From positions 1 through 37,203 of the forward strand of contig JAHEBJ010000022.1 in assembly GCA_024642285.1 (NCBI GenBank): a DNA stretch of 37,203 bases, read 5' to 3'. Positions 8,952-18,600 of this stretch are shown here, one piece after another. The notes under the pieces are model-generated. The model saw only the letters and a list, made by a program, of their open reading frames with translations, had not been told where the DNA came from and searched no databases. Position 1 is the stretch's first letter, and each line of letters begins with the position of its first letter. Both the position numbers and the translations under genes were made by a program. Origin of the DNA: Sphingobacteriales bacterium. GTDB taxonomy: Bacteria > Bacteroidota > Bacteroidia > Chitinophagales > Chitinophagaceae.

Positions 8952-10025
8952 TTATTTTTGAATTATTAATGAGCGATACACCCGCAAGTACTCACTTGCA
9001 GCTATATCCCAGCTGTATTCTTTTCCTTTTTTGATTATCTCATCCTGCATTTGAAACCGGGTATATTGTTTCATTCCTGTTGCAAAAGTTTCCTTCATAT
9101 GTGCTGCTGTAAAATTTTCAAAATAAAAAGCAACGTCACCACCAATTTCCGGCAGCGCTGTTTTTTTTGAAAGGAATAAAGGCTTGCCTACTGACATTGC
9201 TTCGGTAACCGGTAAGCCAAATCCTTCTGAAACAGAAGGAAATGCAAATGCACAGCAATGATTTAAATACCATGATTTTTCGCTTTCCGAAACCGGTCCA
9301 ATTATCTTTAAATTTTTTGAAATGCCTAATTTGATAGCAGTATCAAGAATATTCTGGTAATAATCTGTATCGTCAATCCGCCCGGCAATTACCAGTTCCA
9401 TATTTGGTTGATCCTGCAACAAAGGTAAAAGGGTATGAAAATTTTTCTTTGGCAATACAGTACCCAGCGAAAAAATAAATGGTTTAGCTGGTTTATATGA
9501 TTGTTTGCGTAGTTCAGGTTCAGTCAATGTATTTGTTCCGTTGTAAATAACATGCACTGGTTTGTTTTTTACATCGCAGTAAAAAAGAACATCGTTCCTG
9601 CTGTACTCACTTACGCAAATGATAACATCAGCTCGGTTAATCAACATCTGCAACCGGCGAAGGTTACGTTGCTTTTTCACTTCGGATTTTGCATGATCAT
9701 ACATGAAATTGAGGTCATGTACCGACAAGACGACTTTAATTTTTTTATTTCTGAATGGAACGTAATAACTATCCTGGTAGGTAGCATGCCAGATGTCAAA
9801 TTTGTTTAGCGCAGGCAATCTGAATTTGTGCAATTCCGTTTGAACAATATGGTCTGCATGCATGCCAAACAAATCCTGTACGCAAAATGGACTGTAGTAC
9901 GTAAGTTGTTCAGATGCAGGAATCATCTGCTTTTTAATATGATTACCCAGGTTTAAACAGTAGTGGTATAAACCAGTGTTTTCGTATTTCATCCGTTCGC
10001 AGTCAAAAATTATTCGTTTTGCCAT
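8952..10025 (-). CDS. GT4-family glycosyltransferase (copy A)
   Basis: A 357-residue cytoplasmic GT-B glycosyltransferase that would transfer a sugar from a nucleotide-sugar donor. The N-terminal domain starts with a family-specific run, DCERMKYENTGLYHYCLNLG, and has HDLNFMYD in the acceptor domain and CVSEYSRNDV before the linker. The C-terminal donor domain has FSLGTVLPKKNFHTLL, LVIAGR and the GT4 E-x7-E motif with E267 and E275 (SEGFGLPVTEAM). Donor and acceptor are unknown. It is the first gene of an operon with the ABC exporter and is paralogous to the divergent gene at 10382: similar over the whole length, about half the residues identical by eye. Confidence 0.93.
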   Translation of the reverse strand: MAKRIIFDCERMKYENTGLYHYCLNLGNHIKKQMIPASEQLTYYSPFCVQDLFGMHADHIVQTELHKFRLPALNKFDIWHATYQDSYYVPFRNKKIKVVLSVHDLNFMYDHAKSEVKKQRNLRRLQMLINRADVIICVSEYSRNDVLFYCDVKNKPVHVIYNGTNTLTEPELRKQSYKPAKPFIFSLGTVLPKKNFHTLLPLLQDQPNMELVIAGRIDDTDYYQNILDTAIKLGISKNLKIIGPVSESEKSWYLNHCCAFAFPSVSEGFGLPVTEAMSVGKPLFLSKKTALPEIGGDVAFYFENFTAAHMKETFATGMKQYTRFQMQDEIIKKGKEYSWDIAASEYLRVYRSLIIQK

Positions 10026-10296
10026 GTGTAACCTGTTTTGTGGTTGAATATTTTGCCAACCGGAAATTTAGTTTGATTTCGAAGGCCGTAAAAACCAATG
10101 AGACTGAATAGGGTTAAAACCAGGTTAAACAAGTATCAGTGCTTTTTAATCCTTATCATAACTTTAAGATTATTACTTATTCAGTTTTGAATTGTTAATA
10201 CGGGTTTAATTATATTTTTTGTATAAATATATCCTGTTTTAAAATCGTTTCTGAATATTTTATTTAATAAATTCTTACTTTAAGTTATTTCTTAAA

Positions 10297-10304
10297 TAAT
10301 TTTG
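10297..10304 (+). promoter_or_regulatory. Predicted -7 box (TAATTTTG) in the divergent glycosyltransferase gap
   Basis: The 356-bp gap 10026-10381 is very AT-rich and contains no gene I can support. TAATTTTG matches the Bacteroidota -7 consensus TAnnTTTG exactly and would give an untranslated leader of about 70 bases for the plus-strand glycosyltransferase. I see no good TTTG at the -33 position. I found no matching box for the minus-strand gene. Confidence 0.4.
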
Positions 10305-10381
10305 TAAAGAATAAAGGTTGTTAAAAGGGTTCAAATACCAGCTGAATGGGTTTTATTGAATACTAAAATACGATATTGATC

Positions 10382-11446
10382 ATGAAAATTATTCTGGACT
10401 GCGACTTAATGCGGTATAAAGACTCGGGTTTGTATCATTATTGCCTGAATCTGGGCACTCATCTGAAAAAGATTCTGGATAAAGAATCTGATGAACGCAT
10501 TTCATTTTATGTTCCATCGGCTGAGAAAAGCTCTTTTGGTTCAGATGCCAGTTGTATCATTGAAAAAAAGTGGCATCAAAAATATTTTAAACCTTTTTTG
10601 TGGGATTGTGATGTGTGGCATGCTCCGTTTCAATCGGGACGAATATATCCACCCAAAAATAAAAAGGTAAAAATAGTATTAACCATTCACGATCTGAATT
10701 GCCTGCATGAAGACAAGACTAGTAAAGAAAGGATAGACAGTTTACAAAAAACACAAAGGCTCATTGATCAAAGTCATGTAGTAGTCTGCATTTCTCATCA
10801 TTGTAAAAAAGATGTACTCAGCCATCTTGATGTGAAAGATAAACCGGTTCATGTGATTCACAACGGAACACACAAGGTTGATGAGCCATCTCTGAACCCT
10901 TCCGGATACAAGCCGTCAAGACCATTCCTGTTTACCATGGGATATGTAAACAGAAAAAAGAATTTTCACACACTGGTTCCATTGTTGAAAGATGCCGATT
11001 TTGATCTGATCATTGCCGGTAAACTGGATGAATCGGATTACGTAAATAAAATCCGTCAACACTCGAGAAAGCTGGGCGTATCAGACAGGCTACATATTCT
11101 TGGGCCGGTTTCTGAAGGAGACAAAGCATGGTACTTAAAAAACTGCCTTGCTTTCATGTTGCCTTCTCTGGCTGAAGGTTTTGGTGCACCCGTTGTTGAA
11201 GCCATGCAATTTGGTAAGCCGTTATTTTTATCAAATCTTACTTCATTGCCCGAAGTAGGTGGGGATGTTGCTTTTTATTTCAACCAGTTTGAATCTGAAC
11301 ATATGCAACAGGTTTTTAAAAAAGGTATTGATGAATACTGTAAGAACGGACTTTCAGAAAAAATCATAAAAAGAGGAAATGAATTCAACTGGAATGAAAA
11401 GGCGATTGATTATATAAAAGTTTATCGTTCATTGATAAATTTATAA
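10382..11446 (+). CDS. GT4-family glycosyltransferase (copy B)
   Basis: A 354-residue GT-B glycosyltransferase, paralogous to copy A and co-linear with it end to end. It shares the opening (LDCDLMRYKDSGLYHYCLNL), the HDLNC segment, RKKNFHTLVPLL, and the E-x7-E motif with E265 and E273 (AEGFGAPVVEAM). I chose the ATG at 10382 because the paralogue begins just before the same conserved strand; a TTG two codons upstream (10376) is also in frame. The gene is followed after 5 bp by a methyltransferase, so the pair forms a plus-strand operon facing away from copy A. Donor and acceptor are unknown. Confidence 0.92.
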   Translation: MKIILDCDLMRYKDSGLYHYCLNLGTHLKKILDKESDERISFYVPSAEKSSFGSDASCIIEKKWHQKYFKPFLWDCDVWHAPFQSGRIYPPKNKKVKIVLTIHDLNCLHEDKTSKERIDSLQKTQRLIDQSHVVVCISHHCKKDVLSHLDVKDKPVHVIHNGTHKVDEPSLNPSGYKPSRPFLFTMGYVNRKKNFHTLVPLLKDADFDLIIAGKLDESDYVNKIRQHSRKLGVSDRLHILGPVSEGDKAWYLKNCLAFMLPSLAEGFGAPVVEAMQFGKPLFLSNLTSLPEVGGDVAFYFNQFESEHMQQVFKKGIDEYCKNGLSEKIIKRGNEFNWNEKAIDYIKVYRSLINL

Positions 11447-11451
11447 AAATT

Positions 11452-12297
11452 ATGCATGAAGTAAAAACAATGAGGCGATGGAATACAAGCTTGACGGAGG
11501 ATTTCGGCAAAAGGCGTTCGGAATTGTGTAAGGCAAAGGATTATCAGGCTGAGTGGTTTAAATATTGGTGTAACCAGCTTGATGAAAAACCAAATCTGCA
11601 TCGCAAACAATGGGAATTTGTATTTGTAATGCAGGCGCTACGGGAGCGGGGTTGTATTGCAGAAGGAAAGAGAGGATTGGTATTTGCTGTAGGCACCGAA
11701 CCATTGCCAGCTATATTTGCAAGTTTTGGATGTAGTATTCTGGCAACCGATATATTGCCCGAAAAAGGAATTGAAATGGGCTGGGATAATGCGGATCAGT
11801 TATGTCTTGGACTGGAAAGTTTGAACACACGTCAACTTTGCGATGAAGATGAATTTAAAAACCATGTTCAGTACCGGCCGGTTGATATGAATGCTATTCC
11901 TGATGATCTGAGGGATTTTGATTTTAACTGGAGCAGTTGTTCTTTTGAGCATTTGGGCACTCTTGACCTGGGTTTTCAGTTTCTTAAAAACCAAATGAAA
12001 ACCTTGAAACCAGGTGGCTGGGCTGTGCATACAACTGAATACAACATTTCCAGCAACGACGAAACTCAGGAAAACAACAACACGGTAATTTACCGGCAAC
12101 GTGATATTGAATACATTGTAAATGAATTAAGAAATGAGGGGCATTTTGTTGAAGAACTTGATTTTTCGGCGGGCGGTTTACCCGAGGACTTTATGGTTGA
12201 CACTGAACCGCATGAACAAAAAGTACACTTAAAACTTCAGGTTGATAAATATGTGGTGACTTCAATCGGTTTGATCATACAAAAAAAGCAGGAGTAG
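11452..12297 (+). CDS. Class I SAM-dependent methyltransferase-like protein
   Basis: A 281-residue protein with a Rossmann-type methyltransferase core. Motif I is degenerate (GLVFAVGTEPLPAIFA, residues 76-91, where classic enzymes have GxGxG), followed by the acidic end of strand 2 at D100 (SILATDI). FNWSSCSFEHLGTLDLG resembles the post-motif-II region (the SxxxxEHL of sugar and glycan methyltransferases), and LKPGGWAVHTTEY is motif III. A helical N-terminus of about 70 residues precedes the core. It lies 5 bp after glycosyltransferase B, so a role in modifying the glycan made there is likely but not proven. An in-frame ATG six codons downstream could also be the start. The stop is 2 bp from that of the convergent gene. 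Confidence 0.8.
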   Translation: MHEVKTMRRWNTSLTEDFGKRRSELCKAKDYQAEWFKYWCNQLDEKPNLHRKQWEFVFVMQALRERGCIAEGKRGLVFAVGTEPLPAIFASFGCSILATDILPEKGIEMGWDNADQLCLGLESLNTRQLCDEDEFKNHVQYRPVDMNAIPDDLRDFDFNWSSCSFEHLGTLDLGFQFLKNQMKTLKPGGWAVHTTEYNISSNDETQENNNTVIYRQRDIEYIVNELRNEGHFVEELDFSAGGLPEDFMVDTEPHEQKVHLKLQVDKYVVTSIGLIIQKKQE

Positions 12298-12299
12298 TA

Positions 12300-12779
12300 C
12301 TATGTTCCTATATCGAGAATCTGGTCGTTAATTGCAACTTTATTTTTTCTCAGCAACTTTCTGTAATGAATAAGATTGACAATTGATGTGATTCCGCAGA
12401 TCAAAAAGAATATCACAAAAAGAACAAAAGCAACCTGCAGATTTTTACTTTCTTGAAATTCGGAGTCCTGCATAGCCACAATTACAGCTGATGCCATAAA
12501 CAGAAACACCAGGGCTGCTAATATGGTAAAAGCAAAAAAAGTATTTCCCGTATTTTTCAACTGCCTTGAGAAAGGTATTTTATCACGGTTGAGTTTGATA
12601 AGTTTATAACAAACCAGACAGAACACTAAAGAAAGAAAACTGATAAGAGAATTAATCAGGAAGATCACTATAGATTCCGTTGGAAGACTTTGAGGCACTA
12701 TTAATAAAATGAATAAGCCACAAAGAATAAATAGGATACAAAGTGCAGCATTAAGAATCAGACTCAGCCTGAATATCAT
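12300..12779 (-). CDS. Four-helix inner membrane protein of unknown function
   Basis: A 159-residue protein that is mostly hydrophobic. Four membrane segments can be seen: about residues 6-28, 36-60, 78-100 and 118-140, with a basic stretch (KLINRDKIPFSRQLK-like, rich in Lys/Arg) between helices 2 and 3 and a second (YRKLLRKNK) after helix 4. There are no catalytic or ligand motifs and I recognise no family. The start lies 13 bp after the aspS stop, so it is probably translated from the aspS transcript. It meets the plus-strand methyltransferase gene tail to tail with 2 bp between stops and no terminator hairpin. Confidence 0.7.
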   Translation of the reverse strand: MIFRLSLILNAALCILFILCGLFILLIVPQSLPTESIVIFLINSLISFLSLVFCLVCYKLIKLNRDKIPFSRQLKNTGNTFFAFTILAALVFLFMASAVIVAMQDSEFQESKNLQVAFVLFVIFFLICGITSIVNLIHYRKLLRKNKVAINDQILDIGT

Positions 12780-12792
12780 AACTGAAATTTAG

Positions 12793-14622
12793 TTAGTCTT
12801 TCAAATCCAGCTTAATCTGTAATTCTGCAAACTGTCTGTCATCAATGGTTGCGGGTGCATCCAACATCACATCTCTTCCGGAATTGTTTTTTGGGAAGGC
12901 AATAAAGTCACGGATGCCTTCGCTGCCGCCAATGATAGCACAAAGCCTGTCGAACCCAAACGCAATACCACCGTGAGGCGGAGCTCCGTATTCAAATGCA
13001 CCCAACAGGAATCCGAATTTGTGTTGTTGTTCTTCGGCATCCATGCCCAAAGCCGCAAACATTTTTTCCTGTAATTCTCTCTGGTAAATACGGATGGAGC
13101 CGCCGCCCACTTCATTGCCGTTCAAAACCATATCATAAGCATTGGCTTTGATGTTAGCGTAAGGATGTTCCAGATATTTAGTTGCATCTTTAATTGCAGG
13201 ATCATTGTTGATCATAATGTTGATATGATCGGGTTTGGGCGCAGTGAACGGATGGTGCCGGGCAACCCACCTGTTTCCTTCTTCATCATATTCAAACAGT
13301 GGGAAGTCAATTACCCAAAGTAATTTGAATTCATCATCTCTGCGTAAGCCCAGGCGTTCAGCCATATACATTCGCAGATCGCTGATGGCTTTACGGGTTC
13401 TCTCTTCGGCGCCGGCCAATATTAAAATCAAATCACCTGCTTTGGCACTAGCTGCATCAGCAATAGCTTTTAATTTATCTTCCGAATAGAATTTATCTAC
13501 GCTGCTTTTGAAAGTTCCGTCGGCATTAGCTTTTATAAATACCATTCCCTTCATACCTATTTGCGGACGTTTTACCCACTCCGTCAACTCATCAGTTTGT
13601 TTACGGCTGTATTCGCTGCATCCCGGAACGGCAATGGCAACAACGGTTTCAGCTTCATCAAAAACTTTAAAGTCAACACCGTTGATCAAATCAGCGTTAT
13701 CTTTTTTATCAGTAAAAACAGTTGCCGGCTTTTTCAAATTGCAAACTTTCATGTCGAACCTGATATCTGGCTTGTCATTTCCATACTGCCACATGGCATC
13801 TTCCCAGGTCATGCGATCAACAAAATCGGTGTAATCAATTCCCTTAACATCTTTAAAAATGTGTTTTACTAAACCTTCAAACATGTTTATAATATCTTCC
13901 TGCTCAACAAATGCCATCTCACAGTCTATCTGTGTAAACTCAGGCTGACGGTCGGCTCGTAAATCTTCATCCCTGAAACATTTTACAATTTGATAGTAGC
14001 GATCGTAACCACTCACCATCAGCAATTGTTTAAATGTTTGTGGCGATTGTGGCAATGCATAAAACTGTCCTGGGTTCATCCTTGAAGGCACGACAAAATC
14101 CCGGGCGCCTTCTGGCGTACTCTTAATTAAAAAAGGTGTTTCAATATCCATGAAATTATTTGCATGCAAATAATTTCGGGCGCTTCTGTTTATTGAATAA
14201 CGTAGTTCTAAATTTTTCTTAACAGCATTTCTGCGTAGATCAAGAAAGCGATATTTCATCCGTATATCATCTCCACCATCAGTATCGTCCTGAATGGTGA
14301 AAGGAGGGACAGCTGATTTATTCAGAATTTTAAATTCCGTAACTGTTATTTCAATTTCACCGGTTGGGATGTTTGCATTTTTGCTGCTTCGTTCGTTTAC
14401 GGTTCCTTTTACCTGTAAAACATATTCTCTTCCCAGCGGGTTAGCATCTAAAGCGGCATTTAAATTTTCAGAAAAAAGCAATTGGGTTATTCCATAGCGG
14501 TCACGCAAGTCAACAAAAGTGATACTGCCGAATTTTCTTACGGTTTGCACCCAGCCCGCCAGGGTAACATTTTTATTGTTGTCTGATATTCTTAAATCGC
14601 CGCAGGTGTGAGTTCTGTACAT
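12793..14622 (-). CDS. aspS: Aspartyl-tRNA synthetase (bacterial type)
   Basis: AspRS charges tRNA-Asp with aspartate in the cytoplasm. The 609-residue protein shows the bacterial arrangement. An N-terminal OB-fold (about residues 1-110, opening with [10 protein letters not shown] and [14 protein letters not shown]) binds the anticodon. The class II core has motif 2 [16 protein letters not shown] near residue 220 and motif 3 GIAFGFDRL near residue 552, split by the GAD insertion domain (about 300-410) that marks bacterial enzymes. The C-terminus has the usual [17 protein letters not shown] good promoter lies upstream. Whether it also charges tRNA-Asn cannot be told from this window. Confidence 0.98.
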   Translation of the reverse strand: MYRTHTCGDLRISDNNKNVTLAGWVQTVRKFGSITFVDLRDRYGITQLLFSENLNAALDANPLGREYVLQVKGTVNERSSKNANIPTGEIEITVTEFKILNKSAVPPFTIQDDTDGGDDIRMKYRFLDLRRNAVKKNLELRYSINRSARNYLHANNFMDIETPFLIKSTPEGARDFVVPSRMNPGQFYALPQSPQTFKQLLMVSGYDRYYQIVKCFRDEDLRADRQPEFTQIDCEMAFVEQEDIINMFEGLVKHIFKDVKGIDYTDFVDRMTWEDAMWQYGNDKPDIRFDMKVCNLKKPATVFTDKKDNADLINGVDFKVFDEAETVVAIAVPGCSEYSRKQTDELTEWVKRPQIGMKGMVFIKANADGTFKSSVDKFYSEDKLKAIADAASAKAGDLILILAGAEERTRKAISDLRMYMAERLGLRRDDEFKLLWVIDFPLFEYDEEGNRWVARHHPFTAPKPDHINIMINNDPAIKDATKYLEHPYANIKANAYDMVLNGNEVGGGSIRIYQRELQEKMFAALGMDAEEQQHKFGFLLGAFEYGAPPHGGIAFGFDRLCAIIGGSEGIRDFIAFPKNNSGRDVMLDAPATIDDRQFAELQIKLDLKD

Positions 14623-14655
14623 TAGAAGGTATTAATTTTTGTGTTGAATTAGCGG

Positions 14656-14690
14656 CAAATATACAAATACTGGAGTAGAGTAGCTGCCCA
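14656..14690 (-). promoter_or_regulatory. Predicted aspS promoter
   Basis: On the minus strand TATATTTG (14663-14656) fits the -7 consensus TAnnTTTG exactly. A CTTG at 14690-14687, a partial match to the -33 TTTG, lies 23 bases upstream. The leader would be about 25-30 bases. Confidence 0.5.
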
Positions 14691-14805
14691 AGTTTTTTCA
14701 GTAGAATGGGCCGCTGAAGGGCTATACCTCTATTTAACAAGGCATTTAACATTGCTTTAAAAAACAAATTGTACATTGGGAATTGAAAGTTCTAAATCAT
14801 AACAT

Positions 14806-15564
14806 ATGAAAGACAGCTCTTTTTTAAAGCCTGCGATTATTGGCGTTGCTATTATTATTACGGCTATTATTCTTGGGGCGGCATTCAAAAACCGTAACGC
14901 AACACTTGATTCTATTTCTGTGACTGGGTTAGGTACAAAGGATTTTGAATCTGACGAAATTTCCTGGTCGGGTAATTTTTCGTCAAAAGCGTTTAATGCT
15001 AAAGATGCTTATAACATCATTATTGCCGATAAAGAAAAAGTAAGAAGTTTTTTTCTGGCAAAGGGATTTACTGCTGAAGAGTTTGTTTTTGGTGGAGTGA
15101 ATTTTGTTAAATCTTACCGTACAATAACAATCGAGTCGAAAGATTCGTATAGTAAAACGGAAAGTATTTTTGATGGGTATACGGCTACGCAATCGGTTTC
15201 GTTTTTCAGCAAAAAGAATCCGGAGTTGATGAAAAAGATTGAAACAGTTATTGATCAAACCTCGGAGCTGATCAATTCTGGCATTGAGTTTAATGCGAAT
15301 ACTGTACAATATACCTATTCAGATTTACCAAGTCTGAAACATAACCTGATTGAGAAAGCCACACAGGATGCTAAGGAACGGGCGCAGAAAATTGTAAAAA
15401 CGGCTGATGGTGACTTAGGGAAATTGAAAGATGCATCGATGGGTGTTTTTCAAATTACCGGAAAGGGATCGGTTGAGGAGTTTAGCTATGGTGGAAATTT
15501 TGATACCTATAGCAAATCGAAAACAGCCCGAATAACCGTTCGTTTAAATTATATGCTTGATTAA
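14806..15564 (+). CDS. SIMPL-domain (DUF541) protein, membrane anchored
   Basis: A 252-residue protein with one N-terminal membrane helix (residues 9-27, uncleaved anchor) and a periplasmic SIMPL/DUF541 domain. The domain begins at ISVTGLGTKDFESDEISWSG and ends with KTARITVRLNYMLD, the usual C-terminal strand. The internal helix DAKERAQKIVKTADGDLGKL (A-x-x-R-A-x-x-I) is the most conserved part of the family. The family forms ring-like oligomers in some bacteria and has been tied to oxidative stress and signalling; no enzymatic role is established. It is a single gene, transcribed away from aspS and ended by the terminator it shares with the A2M gene. I see no exact TAnnTTTG box in the 183-bp upstream gap for this strand. 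Confidence 0.88.
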   Translation: MKDSSFLKPAIIGVAIIITAIILGAAFKNRNATLDSISVTGLGTKDFESDEISWSGNFSSKAFNAKDAYNIIIADKEKVRSFFLAKGFTAEEFVFGGVNFVKSYRTITIESKDSYSKTESIFDGYTATQSVSFFSKKNPELMKKIETVIDQTSELINSGIEFNANTVQYTYSDLPSLKHNLIEKATQDAKERAQKIVKTADGDLGKLKDASMGVFQITGKGSVEEFSYGGNFDTYSKSKTARITVRLNYMLD

Positions 15565-15579
15565 AAATCGGCAGGCTGT

Positions 15580-15610
15580 AAAAAAGGGATGCTTTAAGCA
15601 TCCCTTTTTT
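15580..15610. terminator. Two-way terminator between SIMPL and A2M genes
   Basis: A perfect 13-bp stem (AAAAAAGGGATGC / GCATCCCTTTTTT) with a 5-base loop (TTTAA). The A6 and T6 ends give a U-tract in both directions, so it can end both convergent genes. It is the strongest hairpin of this type in the window. Confidence 0.92.
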
Positions 15611-15617
15611 GTATTAG

Positions 15618-18600
15618 CTATTCTACATTTACCCTTATCCCTTCACTATGACTTGTAAATTCAGGAGCATACATACATTGTATGGAAGTTATACCATTAC
15701 TGAAATTACCGGCATGAGTAACAAACATGGGGTATTCAAAAACATAACTGCCTCTTGCCAGCCACCCAAAGAAAAAATTAGTGCTGGCATCTTTGGTGCT
15801 TTCATAATAACCCAAGCCACCCTGATATTTATATTCGCTGAGTACATTGGTAGTTTCCATGCAGGCAGCCCGCATGTCTTTCATGTGAACGTATTCCATA
15901 TCACGGTCAACTTTTAATTCTATACGCACTTTTACTTTGTCGCCAACTTTTAATTGAGCGCCATCTTCCAATGCAACAAGCACTGGGCCTTTGTCTGATT
16001 TTTTTTCGATGAATAATTTTTTTACCAGTTTTACCGGCGTTTCTGCAGGCGTAATTTTATCAAGATCCTCGAAGTATTGCCAGTACACGGATCCCCAGCT
16101 TGTTGATGTGCCGATTTGTTGATTTGATGATTTGGAGATGCTGACTGCGATATTACCCATGGCCGGGTTAACTTTTTCTGCATCGAAACGTTTTTTAAAA
16201 TAACCCGTACCGGCTTCGGTTTTATCATCGGTGCTTTTTACGATTGTGGTGCCAAGATTGATAGTCACTTGTTTTTCTTGGGCCAGCCAGTTGTTGCCAC
16301 CAAGAAGTAAAGCATAACATGCTTCTGCAGTAGCTTTGGTAGTTTTCCAATTCTGCGTTTGCTTTTGTTTGAGCAACCATGTTTTCAGATCATCAACCGT
16401 GTTATTGTTTTTATCAATATCTATAAATGCCTCAATCATCATAGCCTGCCTTTCAATAGGCGCCTGGTGCCAGTAATATCCACTTGTGGTCCATTCTTTC
16501 CAGTACATGCCCATTTCTTCCTTGTTGATTGAATTTTCTTTTAATGATTTGATGATGGCTTTTGGCGTTACGCCATCATTGCTGCGGTGCAATGCCAGCG
16601 CAATCATGGCCTGCATATACTTACTGTTGCTTAGCCAGTATTTTTTTGCCTGACTTTGGTAATAATTATAAGCGGTTTGCGATGCATCAGCAATTTTATA
16701 TTCGATGAAAAAACTCCGCATATACAAATACTGAATTTGAATACTGCTCAGATTATTTTGGTCTAATTTTGTTTTATACTTTATCAGGTAATCGTAATCG
16801 TCTTTTATTTGTTTATCGAGATAGGGGATTGCTTTGTCGATAACCGTTTTTATGGTTTGATAATTATCGCCGGTCAGCGCATTTAATTTTCTTAAATGCC
16901 CGATGCCTGTTATGATGTACTGCGTCATATACCGGTCGTCCCGTCCGCCTTTAAACCAAACGAAGCCGCCACTGTTGCTCTGCATTTCTTTCAGTTTATT
17001 AAAAGCAGTTTGCTGCTCTCTGCTCATACGAGCCATATCAAAGAGCAAGGCAATATTTTTCTTTTGTTGATTTTCATTTTGTGCATCCAATACCCAGGGT
17101 GTTTCCTGCAACAGCGCTGATTTTAATTCCTCATTTTTTTGAAGATTAGAAAGCAATGCTGCCGTATCAACATTTTTCCATTGCTCAAATACTGCTTTAA
17201 TTTTTGGTGAAGCCTTTGTAATATATGATGCCAATGTATTTGCATAATACCGGTTGAATATTTGCTCGGCACATTCGTATGGATATTCCATCAGGTAAGG
17301 AAGCGCCTGCACAGCATACCAAGCGGGGTTGCTGGTATATTCCACTGTTAATGCATGATTGGTGATAGTTGTGCTGCTGGCACTGTTCAGCAATTTATCA
17401 TACTTAAACGTTTTTGTTGTTGTGTTACGCAGATTGATTGGTAAGCTTTCTGTAACCAGCATTCGGTTGGTTAAAATGGGAATGGCCATTTCTTCTCCAT
17501 CGCTGTAGTCTCCTGCCTTGGCTACAATCCGGTAACTCATGGCCGAATTAAAGTTGAACGGAATCTCCATCGGAAATTTTACCGCTTCGCTTTGCCCGGC
17601 TGCAACTGTAAAATACTGGTTGGGAAAAACATTTTTGAACCAGCCATCAACAGCATTGTTGTTAGCAGCATCAAGTAATTCAAGCGTGGCAATACCTGTT
17701 AGTTCTTTATCGCTCAGGTTTACAATCTTGGCACTGAACTCCATATTGTCCCCCTCTCTCATAAATCTTGGTGCATTGGGTTGCACCATCAAAGTTTTTT
17801 GCGTTACCACCGTTTTTGTTGAATACGCAGTCGCCATATCTTTTGTATGACCCAGAGTCATCAACTTCCATTGGGTTAATGCTTCGGGCATGGTAAAAGA
17901 AAATTCAATATTACCATCTGCATCTGTTTTCAGATCGGGAAAAAAGAAAGCGGTCTCGTTAAAGTTTTTGCGGACCTGGACGGAATTGTTTGAAGTTTGA
18001 AGTTTGTTATTTGAAGTTGAATCCAGTGCCATATTTGCCATTAAGAAAAGTTCATCTGTCTGGGTATATGCTAATTTTGTCGCTGCAACCTGATCTACTT
18101 TTATTTCCTGAATTTTTTCTTCGGAGGCCCTACCTGGAGAAGGCGGCGGTGGTAGTGCTCCGTCCATGGAGTAAGCAACAATCCCCCTTCCTCTATAATA
18201 ATTGGATTGAAAACCTAACAGTCTGTCATAAGTTTTATTAACAGCGTTCAAATAATCGAAGCCAGTTTGATTAAATTCTTCTGAGTTAACTTCAGTAAAT
18301 CCATTTGCAGTCCAGCTAATCGCATTATTCAACCCCGGCCAAATATTCGGCCTGTACCAATTATGTGGTTTAAACTGGTCGAGACTTGCGTCGTACATGC
18401 CGGCTAACATTTCTGCTGCTACTTTCTCTCCTTTGTTACCGGTAATTTTTACTTTCCATTTTTCTTCGGCGCCGGGTAATAATTTATCACGGAAGGTTTC
18501 GTAACTGATATTCAGATCTTTGTTGCTCCACGGAATGCTGAAACTTTCATAACCTCTGTAAATACGGTTGTGCAGTACAAACGCATAGCTCATGGCCATT

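Noticed and set aside
16031-16228. Minus-strand frame containing NHQINKSAHQQAG, suggesting a small gene.
   Set aside because: It is the alternative-frame reading of the repeat-like tract inside the A2M gene, not a gene.
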